Shown: positions 1-13,486, counted from the stretch's first letter. The stretch is DNA of 64,000 nucleotides from Apostichopus japonicus (GCF_037975245.1 NC_092565.1:19015999-19079998); one strand, 5' to 3'. Made by a program: numbers and translations. Notes: generated by a model from the sequence alone, not told the origin.

Positions 1-1983
1 TCTAGTGTCAACTTAGGAGGGAAGGGAAATGGTGGTGGGAGCGGTTGGGGGAGATGAATCCACTTGGTAGTGTAGGGCCATTACCTTTGCTGTGAAGTAG
101 CTCTGGCATTGAATAGTGAAAGTTAGATGACCTATTTCAGTTTTGTTACTGCCTTTTACATGTGATGATCAGTGATGCAAGAGGACAGGGTCACCAAGGA
201 GCTTGTTCAAATATCACGTTTAACCACTAGCATTCAATAAAGTATCAGAACAATGAGAAACTGTACAGAATTAAAATGACCGGCTTAAGCAACAACCAAA
301 CAGGATTTAGCATTACCGTCAGAAAACTTTGAATTTGATGCTACACACCCAGGTAATTTTTTTCAATTTGAAGTTATACCACTTTGATGAGACCCGAGTG
401 TTTCTTTGGATGACTAATGCACCTTCTTCAAATTGCGAAGACATGTTAGTGGCACTATAAAATGGAAGACTCTTCTCGACTACATTTTAATAATGGCCTA
501 CAGCTCAGTTCGTCTCTGGTGTCTCTGGTGTCTTGAAAGACAGAAAAAAAAAGAAATTGCCTATTATTCAAAACTCTCAGTCGGGTTTGACAAATTATAC
601 ACGAATAAGCTGGAAGGGTCAATTTGATGGTGAAAATTACAGTGTGCAATTCTGAGACTGTAATGATGATGATATTCAATTTGCTGGATGATGTTTGATG
701 ATGATGATGATGACTGAAAAAGGTCTGCGATCGAGTAGCACTCACCGATGCTCTAACGCTGCCGCTGTTGCTGTCCCTCGCTGTAAAAGGAAGCTAGCTT
801 CAAGGCTGAATATCTGTAAGAGCAGGAAGAAACCCTGGTTATGTTAGCAGGATGATGAGTCAGAAGCTGCATTATTGAAGCCTCTACTTCTTGTGAGGTG
901 TCAGATGTCAAATATTTTGCCCTGAAAGGGATCATGGTGATCAGCAATTATTCTCCACCCAATCCTTTCCAACTTGATGACCATAAAAGCCCTTGGGAAC
1001 AGACACTGTTGACTTCTTTGTCAGTGAACAACAGTATTAGTATCAAACACATGTGCTATAGTTGCTGTAAAACAGGGAGGACTACGGACTTTTTTTGGAT
1101 TGGAATCTCAGTCTGTCCACACATTAAGATGAAGGGGGTTGTATCATTAATCTTGTATTTGTTAACTTGCGGTAAATAGAGAACAAAAAAACTTGAAACA
1201 TAAGAAAGTTATGTCGATTCCTGTGATGGTTGTAAAGAATTTATACTTTATTATTAATTAATTAACAATCAATTTTATTATTATCCTCCCCCCCTTCCAT
1301 CCCCTCACATTCCTTTCTTCAAGTAAAGTAACTGTTTTTTTTATTCCTATAAATTACGTCACCTAGATACTGGACTGTATCATTCTTACTTTTCGTGACG
1401 CAGGCCAAGAATGCCACAATTTTAGCTATAGCACTACGAAATGCCAGTGCTGTATAAAAATATTGACTGGCTAAACGCTGAAATTCCAAAAATCAGTATT
1501 TACATTTTGTGGGGAAGTTTGTTTGCAACTTTTCAAGAAAACCAAAAACATTTTAGATATACACATGGTATCAAGTATTACCTGCTGGTCCTCTCTGCTG
1601 ACTTCTATGAAGGCAGGACTTGCAAGAGTAGTCTTTCAAACTATTTAGTCTCTTCTCAGGGAGTCCTATAAATACAACAATTATATTTGACCTTTTGAAA
1701 GGTTATGGAAGGGATAACCAGATTTTGTGCCAGAAATGCTTCTTGGAATCTTTGCCATTGTAAACAAACCTGTAGGAAGTTCAACAGAGTTCAGACAGTA
1801 GATCTAGATGAGAAGTGATGACCTTGTAACCTTCAGTTCTGTAGGTAAACATCAGGTCTGTCTTTACCTTTTCATGTTTTATTGATTTAAGGATTTCGGG
1901 AAAAGTTGTTAGGATTATAGTGATAATAACAAGTAATGTCTTGGTTAAAGCGCAGGTAAAGTGGTAACGAAGTCTCAGCTATG

Positions 1984-2040
1984 AGGAGGGGAGGGGATGT
2001 GGCGGGGAGGGGAGGGGGAGGGAGGGGAGGGGTAGGGGGT
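1984..2040 (+). repeat. G-rich GGGGA tract
   Basis: The plus strand consists of runs of three to five G separated by single A or T bases. It fits the pattern for G-quadruplex formation (at least four G-runs with short loops). No gene start adjoins it. Its role is unknown. Confidence 0.6.
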
Positions 2041-2375
2041 ATTGAGATCTGAGATCAGGGGAGGAGAGATGGTATGGAATACAGAGATAATGAGGCATAT
2101 GTTTCCTAAATGTCATGAAGGACCATCTGTAGTATTTTCCTACTTCTCTTTACAAAATTCAAAGTTGTCTATTTGAGCATGTAGTTTGTTCTACGATTAG
2201 AAGGATGGTAAGGCTAAAGAACATCCCTGCAGAGGAGTCAACAGGTGTAGTGGCTACAGGTTGTTACTATTCTTTATTTGTGTGCCCCTCATCCTACATG
2301 GCAAAGATGATAATTGTAATAATAGGAGTAGCAACACTTTAAAATTCAACTTGTTGCACCGTGTAACAAAACCTG

Positions 2376-2397
2376 CACACACACACACACACACACA
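2376..2397. repeat. (CA)n microsatellite
   Basis: Eleven perfect CA dinucleotides. Confidence 0.9.
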
Positions 2398-2607
2398 GAG
2401 AAATGTTCAAGCATTGATAAAAATGTCACCTAGACAAGTCTATTCTGAAAGTAGAGAAATATCTGCTTGGGCAGGATTTTATGTAGTATGACAGTTTTAT
2501 TGTATTGGCTGAATAAAACAGAAATGACTGCATTTAAAACATCAGTATTAATTTAAATATTTTCTAATTATTAGTCTGATATCTCCTAAAATATATGATA
2601 TCATATG

Positions 2608-2632
2608 TATATATATATATATATATATATAT
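2608..2632. repeat. (TA)n microsatellite
   Basis: About twelve perfect TA units, preceded by further short AT alternations. Confidence 0.9.
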
Positions 2633-2984
2633 CATAAATAATATCTCCGAAATGTTGCTATAATATACTTAAACGTGTGGCAGTTAGCAGACATGAAGGC
2701 ATATGTGTACACTCCTTTTATCCACCCCCTCCCCCCAAATATCAAAACTTCCTCACACAAAAAAAGAAAAATAGATTGCCTTTTAAATTTACTTTAATGA
2801 CACCATAAACTTTGACCAAAGCCAGTGCCTCTACTTAACAGAATCTTTTGCTCTTTATTGTAAAACACTTGTTAACGGACTGTCCAAATCAGATGAAACC
2901 AGTTGACCTCATGCATTATAACGCAACTACGGGTACTGCACTGTATATATCAACTAAGCTGCTGGTAGTTGCTACCGGGAGCTG

Positions 2985-3011
2985 TAGTAATAGTAGTAGT
3001 AGTAGTAGTAG
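2985..3011. repeat. (AGT)n microsatellite
   Basis: Eight to nine AGT trinucleotides with one AAT interruption. Confidence 0.85.
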
Positions 3012-3592
3012 GGAAGCTCTAGCCTCTGTCGTTGATTTCAGGAGATGATAAAAGAAAGGAGGCTTTAATGGAATGACTGAATATTGCAATCCATGGTAGA
3101 TTGACAGCCTGTGGAGCGAGGGAGAGAGAGAGTCGGACAGTTTGAGACTATTATTAATCTCACTCATCCGACCAAGCAGTGAGAGTGGACTGGTGGTGCG
3201 TTTGAAGTAGGAAATATGAGGTCTGGACTCTGCTCTCTCTCTCTCTCTAATTTGTGTAGATTCTGCGAGCAGGAGATGATGCACTTAGCTGACAAGATAG
3301 CGACGACGAGATGGCACAATGGGAGGACAGACTTTAACAAACAAGATGTATTAGCTTTGGTAGTACTAGTTATTGCACGAGAAGATTTATTGCGGCTATG
3401 GTTACCGACGCCCTTCTGTGTGTATACAGGCAGCATCTATCAGTTGTGTGTGATTTGTGTATGTTTGTATGGTGGCAAATCTGCATACAATGCATACAGT
3501 GATCTGAATGTATATTAAGAGATAACATGTATTTATTTATTTCCTTGGGGGAATAGATTGGGGGAATACTTTTAAACATTGACTTATAGGGT

Positions 3593-4234
3593 CAAGGGCG
3601 GCGGAAGCACTTTTAATCTGGGGGGGCACCGACATCAAAAGGCACTTTGCAGAAATTCGATTGGACTGATGCAGCCTTATATTTAGTACCCTTTATAACT
3701 CTTATTGTATTATCTTATTTGCGTATACATATTACTCCATCAACGCCCTCCCCCCCCCCCCAAGGAAAATATGCATACTAGCACTGCAATGTGCAAATTG
3801 GGAAACAAGGAACAAATTTTCTTTTGAGACAAAATGAGGTGAAATCATGCTAGTTGCTAATGTAGGAATCTTCCGAATTAGAGTTTATTTCTTGTCAATA
3901 TCTTAACAATTTGTTTCCATTCGAAATAGCTTTGAGTTTGACCCACAGAAATTCATTGAAAGTCAGGGGCGTAGCCAGGATTCGCAAAGTTGTATGCACG
4001 ACTATCTGAGCGGAGCGCCACCATCGGTTGGCGCGGAGCGTACAAGAAAATTTTTGGTTTTACAAACCCCTCAGATGGCTGGAAACGGCCCTTCCCGAGT
4101 GTTCATTCTGGTTCCATGGCCTCTTGCTAACTTGAGACACCTCAATTTTTATGTAGAAAAAGGGCACATTTTTAACCTGAGGAAAAGTGGGGGGGCACGT
4201 GCCCCCTGTGCCCCCCCCGGTTCCGCCGCCCTTG
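3593..4234. mobile_element. Non-autonomous hAT-type element with perfect 8-bp target duplication
   Basis: The element begins CAAGGGCGGCGGAAGC and ends in the reverse complement CAAGGGCGGCGGAAC, giving 14 identical terminal inverted bases. G-rich and C-rich subterminal blocks follow on each side. Both sides carry the same 8 bases, TATAGGGT (3585-3592 and 4235-4242), the target-site duplication length typical of hAT transposons. It is 642 bp with no transposase frame, so it is non-autonomous. At 3963 an internal CAGGGGCGTAGCCAGG resembles the left end of another hAT-like family, suggesting a composite or nested insertion. The precise duplication suggests a relatively recent insertion. Family name not assigned. 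Confidence 0.85.
3748..3761 (+). repeat. Poly-C tract
   Basis: A run of about 13 C, inside the hAT copy. It is one of more than a dozen such tracts in this window. Confidence 0.8.
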
Positions 4235-5192
4235 TATAGGGTCCTTAATAAAATAGCATTTCAGAAATGATTACAATTAACTTTGACTTTCAAAAACATG
4301 AATAAAAAACACAAATAAACAGTCTATCATTTTTTTTGGTGTGGTGGGAGGGGGGGGGGGAGAAGAGGGAGCACAATTACTCACCTTTTGAAAAAAATAA
4401 CCAATGTTAAGTTAAAAAAGACATACATAAGTGAACAATCTTTAATTTAATGGGAACAAAATTATTTGTATTTCTAGAAATATGATTTGCAAAGTAGAAG
4501 ATGGAAATGTTCTCTATGTTATAATGGTATTCATTTAAGTTTGAAGTAGATTTTGGTGACATTTAAAATTAACTTAAAAATTTAAATTCTTCACTTGTCA
4601 AACTCACTGATTTCTTCAAGTTTCTTAAGAAAAATATCTGTTCTGCCATGGAAAACCCCAAGAACTCACAAATGTACCTTTTCCATTCTTACCTGTGTCG
4701 AGTCCACTTATGCACTGTTCCATCTGACATTTAAACCAACTGAAGTTTTGACATTTTAGCACTGTGCCCCCTAAATTCACACCCGGGTCCCCTCACACTT
4801 TCTCCTCGTGAATTTAACTTTCAGGAAAAGAAAACCTTTGCACTCCTTTTGTCAAAATTTCTAACTAAAGAAAAGGCTGACCTAAAATTGGTTGCTACCA
4901 GCGGAATTAAACGGTCATATTGGGCGAGAAGAATATCATTCTAGTGTTTGTTCGGAATATTGGAGTGACAAATTTCAGTACATGATTTCTGTGGACTGTG
5001 CATAGAAGAATAACACTATATATCTTTAAGTAACCATGTATGCAGTGAATTGGAACAACTTTCTCTGAATTTTGTTTTTTTGGAGATAAATTGACAGACT
5101 GTTATCTAGTATTCTAGTTCCAATTGGAAAAACATTAAATCTGGTTGTTTAACTTAAGTGTGTCACTGTCATTCAAAAAGTTTCACATAAGG

Positions 5193-5231
5193 ATGGCGGC
5201 CAATTTTTGTCTGTTCCTTCTTTTGATCTCT
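5193..5231 (+). CDS. Candidate first coding exon with a signal-peptide-like start
   Basis: The context AAGGATGGCGGCC is a good start context (purine at -3, G at +4). It opens a 13-codon frame reading MAANFCLFLLLIS, which runs directly into the donor GTAAGTATT at 5232. The peptide has the hydrophobic core of a signal peptide or signal anchor. The junction is phase 0. ATGGCGGC is also a YY1-type motif often found at transcription starts. No following exon was identified. Its phase would fit KDM3 exon A at 30471, but a secretory start does not suit a nuclear demethylase, so a separate gene is more likely if it is real. Chance occurrence of such a short frame is quite possible. Confidence 0.3.
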
Positions 5232-6340
5232 GTAAGTATTGTAATTGCCTCTCTCTGTTTGTCTAAATCTCTATCTCTGTTGGAACTCTCCCCTTTCATC
5301 TAGTAGCTATTATTACTCCTCAGTTCCTAAACACAAAAGGCACAATGACCTTGTCCCAATTCTAGAATAGCTGCTGCTGCTGACTACGATGATAATAAAG
5401 AAGAAGAATGAGCTTAGCATGCTTGCTCAGATTGCAAGAAATGCCATGATGAGAACAATTCCCAGAATCCATGGTATGTGCGTGCATGTTTGTGTGTGAC
5501 TACTACTGTGCTGCTGTGTATTACTACTGTGCTATTTATTACTGCTGAGCACTCAGCCCTGTATCAAGCTAGAAGCTCTACCTACTGGTCTGCCTCCCCA
5601 TCCTATCTACCTGCCTTAGATGTATAAAGCCTGCTGCTATAATTACCTTGCTATTTCCCTGATGTATTTCCACTATCCATCTAATAATATCCAGGCCTTT
5701 TTGTCGGGATCTGTGTAAAGATGATGAAGGTATGGTGATGATGACACCACCCAGTGAAGTGAAGGAGAAGAGGTTGTCAAGAGTATGATGTGAAGGAAAG
5801 GAGTGATTTACTGTATTAAGCAACCTCTTAGTTTTCTTTGGTTCTTTTCTGTCTTTTTCTGTGGAAGAAGAGTCTCTGGCAAGATTGGTTTTGTAATATA
5901 TTTTTGGTCAGATAGATGGTTTTTGTATGCCATGCATTTTGTCATTGGCAGAGTACTAGTCTGTACAAATCGTATTTTTTTTTCGGTTATGATTTAGTGT
6001 ACATAAAGTTAGCTTTTATGTAAAACCTACTTTATCACTGTATTTGGAAATTGACCTTAATTAGGGATTCTAAAAGCACACTGTGCATTACAAAATGCAC
6101 ATGTATCGTAGAAAGCTTCATATGCATTACACGTAGACGGAAGGATTTTTTTCGATTCGTTCACATACATGTGTAAACAACACAGGTGTCTACAGTACAT
6201 TGTGTACTATTGTTGTGTTCACTGTACGGTTTGTTTTACCGTCATCCCGTTAAATGAATGAATTTGTATCCTAACTTAAATTGTTATGATATAATTAAGA
6301 ATGTAGAAGAAAGTGAAGAAAAGAGGCAGGAGGGAGAAAA

Positions 6341-6460
6341 GTGGGATAATAGGAGGGGTGGGTGGGATAACTAGGGGGTGGGCTAACTAAGGTGTGGGCT
6401 AACTAAGGGGTGGGATAACTAGGGGGATGGGATAACTAGGGGGATGGGATAACTAGGGGG
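6341..6460. repeat. Minisatellite, 17-18 bp unit
   Basis: About seven copies of a unit close to TGGGATAACTAGGGGG. The last three are nearly identical and the earlier ones vary (GGGCTAACTAAGG). It is G-rich on the plus strand. Confidence 0.85.
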
Positions 6461-8179
6461 AAGAGGCCCGAGACCTTTGAAAAAAGATGGCTGATACATA
6501 TAGCAACCTCAAAATGTTGGTGATGAACATGATTGTCTTCTTACTCACCTTTACTGCCCCTCAAACTTAACCATGGGACCAGTGCCAATTTCATTTATGG
6601 TGTTATTTTTGCACCTTCATCAAAATTACCTTGCTTTATACCTAAGTTCTGATCTCAGGAACATTTCGGTAAATTCTCACTCTTGGAAGCTAAGGGGGAA
6701 AAAACAAGTCAAATCCCAAAGGATTTAGTTATGTGGTTGACTCATTCCTTGAGGCATTTACTCTTGTTGTGTTGTTGTATTGACCTAGTTATTCTAAATT
6801 TTTCAGGTGGATAATGTCAAATAATCCTGATAAGACTTTGGTCTAAAAAGAAATGGCAGAATTAACCCACTGAAAAGACCTTGGAATTTTGAGGCATTGC
6901 CAATAAATATGGCAAATTTAGGTTCTACAGGGTCTCTTTAATTGGGTAAATTGGCCTGAATTTCATGCATGTTAGTCTTGTTGTAGTCAGAATTAGCCAG
7001 CTTTGCATATTGAGACCAGGCCAATCTTTCTCTTCGTAATCAATGATTTTCGGTTTGATGTTGATCTATGCAGTTCATCTATGGTTCAACAGTTTGTGAA
7101 AAGATGTACAACATGTGTGGTAATGTATAGTGTGAGGTTGTTGGTGCAGTGTGACAAATTTCTCCAAGTACATCCAACCGTCGATAGTTACCATCAAGTT
7201 TAGAAGAAAATAAAATGCCTCATGACATCAATTCAGTAATAATCACAAAAGAGAAAATGCAACTGAGAAGAGAGTCAAAACTTTGGAATATTTCTTCATT
7301 ATTTAAGAAAATAAAAAAATAGATTTATCAAAGGAGTAAAAGAACCCCAGTTTTCCAGGGTGTCAGTCAAGAAATGATGTGGATTTTACATCACAAATTT
7401 ACCACAATCAGTGCAATGAAGCTGCTTTAACTACTCAGATGAGATCATTTAGCTACTTAGATGAGACCATAAATCATCAACTCTATCTGTGAAGCATCAA
7501 CAATGCCAGGTCATGCAGATATATAGCTATTTTTGTACATAATTATTGATAAGTATTCTCCACAGCAGTATTGACCCTACTTCCACCTTGATTAGAAGAT
7601 GAAGGGGTAGGAAATTACCAGCGCTGATACTTCTCATGATTCATTTCCTTTCAAGGTCACCCGTAGTAAATTTCCTGTAATACAGACTTACATGGTTGTT
7701 GTTGCTATATAGGGGATGGTCAGAAGAACTGGATATTGATTGGGATTGTGTACCAGTATTATTGTGTGTTCTGATGATTGACTATGTCCATTGTATTAAA
7801 TCAGTAGAGGGAGAAGAAGATGGCACTACTTTGGCACCTTCTTAGTGGAGATCTCTTAACACAATGTATCACCATTGTGATGTGTTTGTAAAAGTAGCAC
7901 AGACCCTGGTGGGTCTCAATGGCTCCTAACAAGGGAGCTTACTATAGCAGTTTCTTATCCAACAGGGTGTGTATTAATGTGTAACAGGTGTATGACAAGT
8001 TATATTAGAGCTCAGCTTTTTCTTGGGGGTAGTTCGAAAGTTTTGATGCCATTTGACCCTTAAATGCCATACCAAGTTGAAAATGTTTGGTTACTTGCCA
8101 CAGGCAGGCAAGCTATGCAGTGAAGTTGGCATGTGTGTGTATGTATGTGTGTATGTGAGGCCAGTAGCTTGTAAACATG

Positions 8180-8850
8180 ATATCTCAAGATGGGCAACCT
8201 CTACAGTTCTTACATTTGGCATACATGTGGCTTCCTCATAATTAGTACAAGAACCATATTGTTTTGGTTGGAAGTCAAAGGTCATTTGGGGTCAGGAGAG
8301 GGCAAAATGTGAAAATCTATAAAATGCTTTATCTCCAGAAATTGAACAACAATGCATGGAATGATCCCCTTATGTAGGGTAAAGATGTTACACAAGTTTT
8401 TGTAGCTCATAGTTCATTGAAGGTTAAACCCTGAAAACCACAAAAGCACAATATCTCAAAACATGTGGTAATCTTCATGAGATCTCAAATTTGACAATAT
8501 ATGGCTACCCTATAATGAGTATAAGATCCCTAATGTTTATTGGTGGAATGGTGGGGGTCAAAGGTAAGTTAAGGTCAGCAGTTGTCAAAATGTGAAAACT
8601 TGTATATCTCAAAGACAACACTTGTTCTAGGTTTATAAGTGCAAAGTAGATTACTCTTATGATGGGTGAAATGTCTACATATTTTTATGCAGGTAAAATG
8701 TCATATGAAGTCAACAGAGATGAAAGTCTGAAAAATTGTAAACATATATCAAAAAATGGAATATTGACAGCAATAATTTACACCAAGGTTATAAGGGTCA
8801 GAGTGTTGAATATTTTTGAAACGTTTTGAAATTCTTCATCATATGTGCTG
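8180..8850. repeat. Degenerate tandem array keyed on ATATCTCAAA
   Basis: Units start with ATATCTCAAA-like words at about 8180, 8329, 8451, 8604 and 8744, a spacing of 122-153 bp. The later part of several units carries GGTCAAAGGT or AAGTCAAAGGTCA and then TGTGAAAA. Divergence is high, so this is an old satellite-like array. The apparent open frames across it have no coding features. Confidence 0.55.
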
Positions 8851-10381
8851 CACCTCATGTTGATCAGTCTTAGCAACTTTTATCACTTGGTAGTGGGAAA
8901 ACAATGCATAGAAGGTTGTCATTCAAAGGCTTCCTCAAATATCTCAAACTTTCTGAAAACTTTGGCACATCCTCAGATCGATAATGATCAGTCTTGGTTT
9001 CAGAATTCCAGTATGTGAACGGACACAGTGAATAGTAAATAACCTGCATATGAAATCTAGACTTAATCGTACATGCAAACATCTACTTTTAGTACTATTT
9101 CAAACCATACTTTCAGTAGTATTTCCCTTTCACCATACCACCATATCACTGTACATAACAGCTGTAAGATATCATTGCTAATTATTTCAGCTAACCAAGA
9201 GGTCAAAGATCACTGCAAAGTACCATTAAAAGACCTGTGATTTCCTTCTGACCATTTAATACAGGCAATAAGCTGAAGTAATTTTATAAATTTTCACCAC
9301 TTGACCTTAACATCAGGTCAATCATTATATATGACCATCTATAGATGTATTGACAGAAATTGTCACAATTTAGTTTCTTACCAGTTGGTGAAAATGGGAT
9401 GTCCAATCTGGTGGCAGGCTTCATGTGTTTGCCAATTGTGACAAATTTGATAAAACTTACTATGATCTCTAGGGAGTAAACTGGTTCCTTTGAAGTAATT
9501 GGGTCACTGAAAATTATCTTGTTGGGGAAAAAAAACAACCCTTCTTTGAATGAAGAATATACCTTTCATGAAATCATGTAATTGCTGTAGAGTTGATGCT
9601 CTGGTAGTTTCCTAGGATAATCTTTTTTTGTTGTTGTTCCAAATGGGGTGTTCCTGTTAAGGATGTGAAAAGCCTGTCAAGTTGACAAAACAAGTTGACC
9701 AAACAGGCCTTACACAGATAGATTTAGATGGAACCGTCTTTACATATAAGAGTATTAAAGCGGGCTAGAGAAAGGGGCCTTGATTGGTCACAAGTATTCT
9801 AGAGACATCTTTCAAGTCACAAATGCGAAAGGTTAAAATTTGTACACAATCTCGACCTTCCTCTAGGTTTTCCAATCCATGGTTGCTTTACGATGAAAAA
9901 GCGATAGATTTTGAATCCGACTACCCTATAACCATTGGCAATCGTTGAGTGAAATGAAAGTTCGTACTCCTCACTCTGTCAGTTGTAAATAAGCATCCTT
10001 AGTTTTCCCTTAGAAAGTTTTGCAATGATGGAGAACAGAAGATGTATTGGCAACTTATTGTTTTTTAATGTGTGTACATTCCAAATTTCAAAAAAATTCC
10101 AAGGTTGGGATGGTTTCATCGTTATGAACACTTTGAGCATTAATTTGTCGCAAATAATGTTCCGTTAACAGTGAACTAGAGCAAAACTAACATTTTCCAT
10201 TTCCTGAAATTGACCAACCCACTGCAAGAAATGAAATGAGACTTTTCACTCGACAGCTGAATACGTAGTAGTAGTACATCAATTAATTTTCTTCTTGTCA
10301 TATTGTGTTGTAAAATTGATTAACATGATATACTGTCACATTGTTTGCACATTGTTTCTATAATGAAATAATTTACAGGAT

Positions 10382-10408
10382 GCGATTTTGGCTACTAGTA
10401 GATCTGGT
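10382..10408 (+). CDS. Very weak candidate micro-exon upstream of KDM3 exon A
   Basis: ATTTACAG precedes GATGCGATTTTGGCTACTAG and the block ends GATCTG before GTAAAG. Read from the ATG it gives nine codons, MRFWLLVDL, ending in phase 0, which is compatible with exon A (VYVEFDG). KDM3 proteins have an Asp-Leu pair just before the equivalent of VYVEFD. The block is too short to be persuasive and most probably arose by chance. Confidence 0.12.
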
Positions 10409-13400
10409 AAAGAGAGAGAGGAACGGAAGGGGGGAGAAGGGAGAGAGGAGGGGAGAAAGAGGAGTTGGGAGGGGATGAAGGAGTTAGAGAACTGGGAGGA
10501 TAGCAAGAGGGAGAGAACAGATATCTGGTTTATTGAAAAACTTCAGGTTTTTCATCTTGAGTTGCTTCCTTGTATGTACATGATTCCAAAGTATTTGAAC
10601 TTTCGCTTAATGCGTCTCTTAAATTGAATGGCGTTCCCAGTTTTCCACTCTACAGGACGGCTTGATCAAACAGCATAGGAAATGTAAAGGACAGCTACTT
10701 TTTTAATAGGAGAGAAAGTTTGGTAGGCAAAATATAGGTTTAATGTCAAATATATGTACTGGGATATATGTGCCTTGTTCGATAAACATGTATTTACCAC
10801 ATGTTTTCTTTGTCAGAGTCAGAGAAACATTTATTCCTTTTTGGTAGGTGAGTACACTTTTTGATGCCTCCTGATTCTGTTTCTGATCCAGTAACCTTTC
10901 ATCCAAATTGGTATTGTTCCAAAGCTCTTACTTTTTGTGGTTAAGCCCTAGCATTATGAGGATTGATCTTCAGGTGACCTTGCTTCACTCAATTGGCTAG
11001 ACAGGATGCTGTTCACAGTGTGAGGTGAAACCACCAGGAGAAAAAATGGCACTCAGTGCTTATATATATGTACTAATGCAGGATATCAAGTAGAATTCCT
11101 GTATTATGCTTCTTACCACAAAAAGTAAATTTTATGGTACTAGAAAAGGGAAACACACAAGTTGCAAGCAATCAAGAAACTTTTCATTTTTGCAATTTAT
11201 GCATTTATGCAGTTTAATTAAGAAGTGCTCTCCTTAGGTTTTAATGCTGTCCCTATATAGCAATTGATGAAAATGAGGGAGACGGTGGAATGAGAGGGAG
11301 GGTAGGATGAGGGGAGGGGGTTAACGACCCCACGTGGACACATCCCCTTCTTTATAAAAATCCTTCATTTCACCTCTGGCTCTTATGTTCCATAAATGTT
11401 TATGCTCCTACCAAAATTAGTCTGGACAAATTCAAATTTGCCCCTCCCCCGTCCCCAGGAAATTCTGTGCATGCTTCAAATATTGTGAGCAGTGTTACTA
11501 TTGAGTATGGTGAAAATATGCTATGATGTAATATTATTAAGGCCATGATAACTTTGATAAGTCTATTACTTTTTATCGTTCTTGAGTGGAGGTGGGGAAG
11601 GTTAGGGGTAGGGGATAGGGGTTCACATGTCACCTTACATTGTAATTTTCAATCGATTTACAGTAATGTGTACACATACAGTATCTTAAATGAGGCAAGG
11701 GATTGCACTGAGCCTCTCTTTGACTTTCTGGTTCTATTAGCAGAGATGAGGTCATAGTACTGGGGTTATGAACGCACTTTGTAAGGGTGATAGCATTGCT
11801 TTCCATGAAAGAGCTAGGAAAAAAGATGATTTGAAAATGTTCATTCACATAGAAAATTTCCTAAGTTAACACCATTCTTTCTTTCTTCATAACAAAAGTC
11901 TTTTACTATTAAACCTTGTCCACCACACACTTTCGAGGAAAAAAAAAGAAGTAAAAATCAATAAATTAGATATATCTATTTTCCCTGTCTGAAAGCTAAG
12001 CATCTTGTCAATCAATGCCTATTGTAACTTCTTCAAAGCAGTATTTTTACCACAGACTTGTACAGTACACATTTGTAAATGTATCGTAAATTTGTATTGA
12101 TTTTTCACTGACTCACTGCCTTTCAAACAATTACTATACATGTCCAATCAGAACAGGACAGACGGTTCTTGGTAGTTATTTCTGGTCACTGAATTAAGTT
12201 TTGAACTAATATATTAAATTAGCACAGAAAACTGTATTTATTATTGAAATTCCTTTCTCTGTTACTTTCTGTGCTTTTATCAAATGAAACTTAAGCTGTC
12301 ATGCTTTGTCACATGGTTTACAAGGCGGTTTCCGACTGAAAACACGTAGCGAATTAATGAGGATCATAGATCCGGTTTTAACCCAGTAAGCTGTGTATTT
12401 CCTACAATCTGTATACTTTTAACCAACTTGGAGCCTGCATGACCTGTTCAGAATCCAACTTCCAGCTATCCTTTTGAGAAAATCATACTTTGGGTATCAA
12501 GATTTCAAATAAAAATAGAATTTATATTGTGTTCAGTGTCTGAGGAAAATCTGCTTATAGGTATCACATTTCTCTGGTTTTAACACACCATCACATTATG
12601 AAGGTGTGAGCCAGAACCACTGTGGAAGTGACTTATTTTCAGACTGATCAAACTCTCTTTGTCAGGGAATATTCTTCCAACTGGCTGTACAAATAGGCTA
12701 TTATCTGTCGCTGCAATCAAAATATTACAATCTTTTCTCCCAATAACAGGATTTGTGGCTAGACTATTTGGCTCAATGATCTAGGGTTGGGTAGAAAATG
12801 TAAGGTCACTGCTTATCCAGCTGTTGTGAATAATTGATACTACAATCAGAGCTCAAAAGGAATAAAAAGCTCCTTTTTTTTTATCTCTTTAGACTTCAAA
12901 GGATTTGTTTTGAGCAGGTCAGTGGCTTGACCAATGGCTTAATGATAAAAAAGAAAGAAGGAATATTGGTGGTCTCCAATCAGGACTTTGTGGCACAATT
13001 TTACAAGCTAGGTCAAACCTTGAAAGAGGTACATGGAGGTGTGTATGTGTGTTACAAAGCATATAGTATCAGGGGCTACTAATTAAGCACTCTGTCAAGG
13101 CCCTGAGCATCAGATATTATGCACTGTAAGCTTATTCATACACACAGTATTCATGCTAGACTTTGTACCAAGAACAGATAAAAAAGAAAGAAACAAGATA
13201 GTGAGAGGGACAGATGGTCAGCAAATAGACAGAAATGGGAATTGTAATAAGAAGTACATACAGGTAGACACACTGTATTAACCTTGCATAATGTTAATAC
13301 AGTTTTGGTGCAAAGAAGTGTGTAAAGTTGTTATTTTCAATTCTTCAGGGTAGCAAAGTTATCGCACGTTTAAAGTTTTATGTTTGGTGTTTAATACCAA

Positions 13401-13470
13401 CTATGGCATCATCATAGACGTGTCATCACAACATTGAGGTGGACAAACCAAACTTTTTATTACATTGGAG

Positions 13471-13486
13471 GGGAGGGGGGGGGGGG
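13471..13486. repeat. Poly-G tract
   Basis: GAGGGGAGG leads into an uninterrupted run of about 12 G. Confidence 0.75.

Larger units (their letters stand above)
1..5192. other. Non-coding flank, left edge
   Basis: No exon with both a plausible reading frame and splice sites was found. The stretch is AT-rich and holds simple repeats: GAT units near 695-715, CA at 2376-2397, TA at 2608-2632, AGT at 2985-3011 and GA/CT runs near 3118-3250. A G-rich block lies at 1984-2040. The hAT copy at 3593-4234 is listed separately. It could be intergenic or an intron of an unseen gene. Confidence 0.5.
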
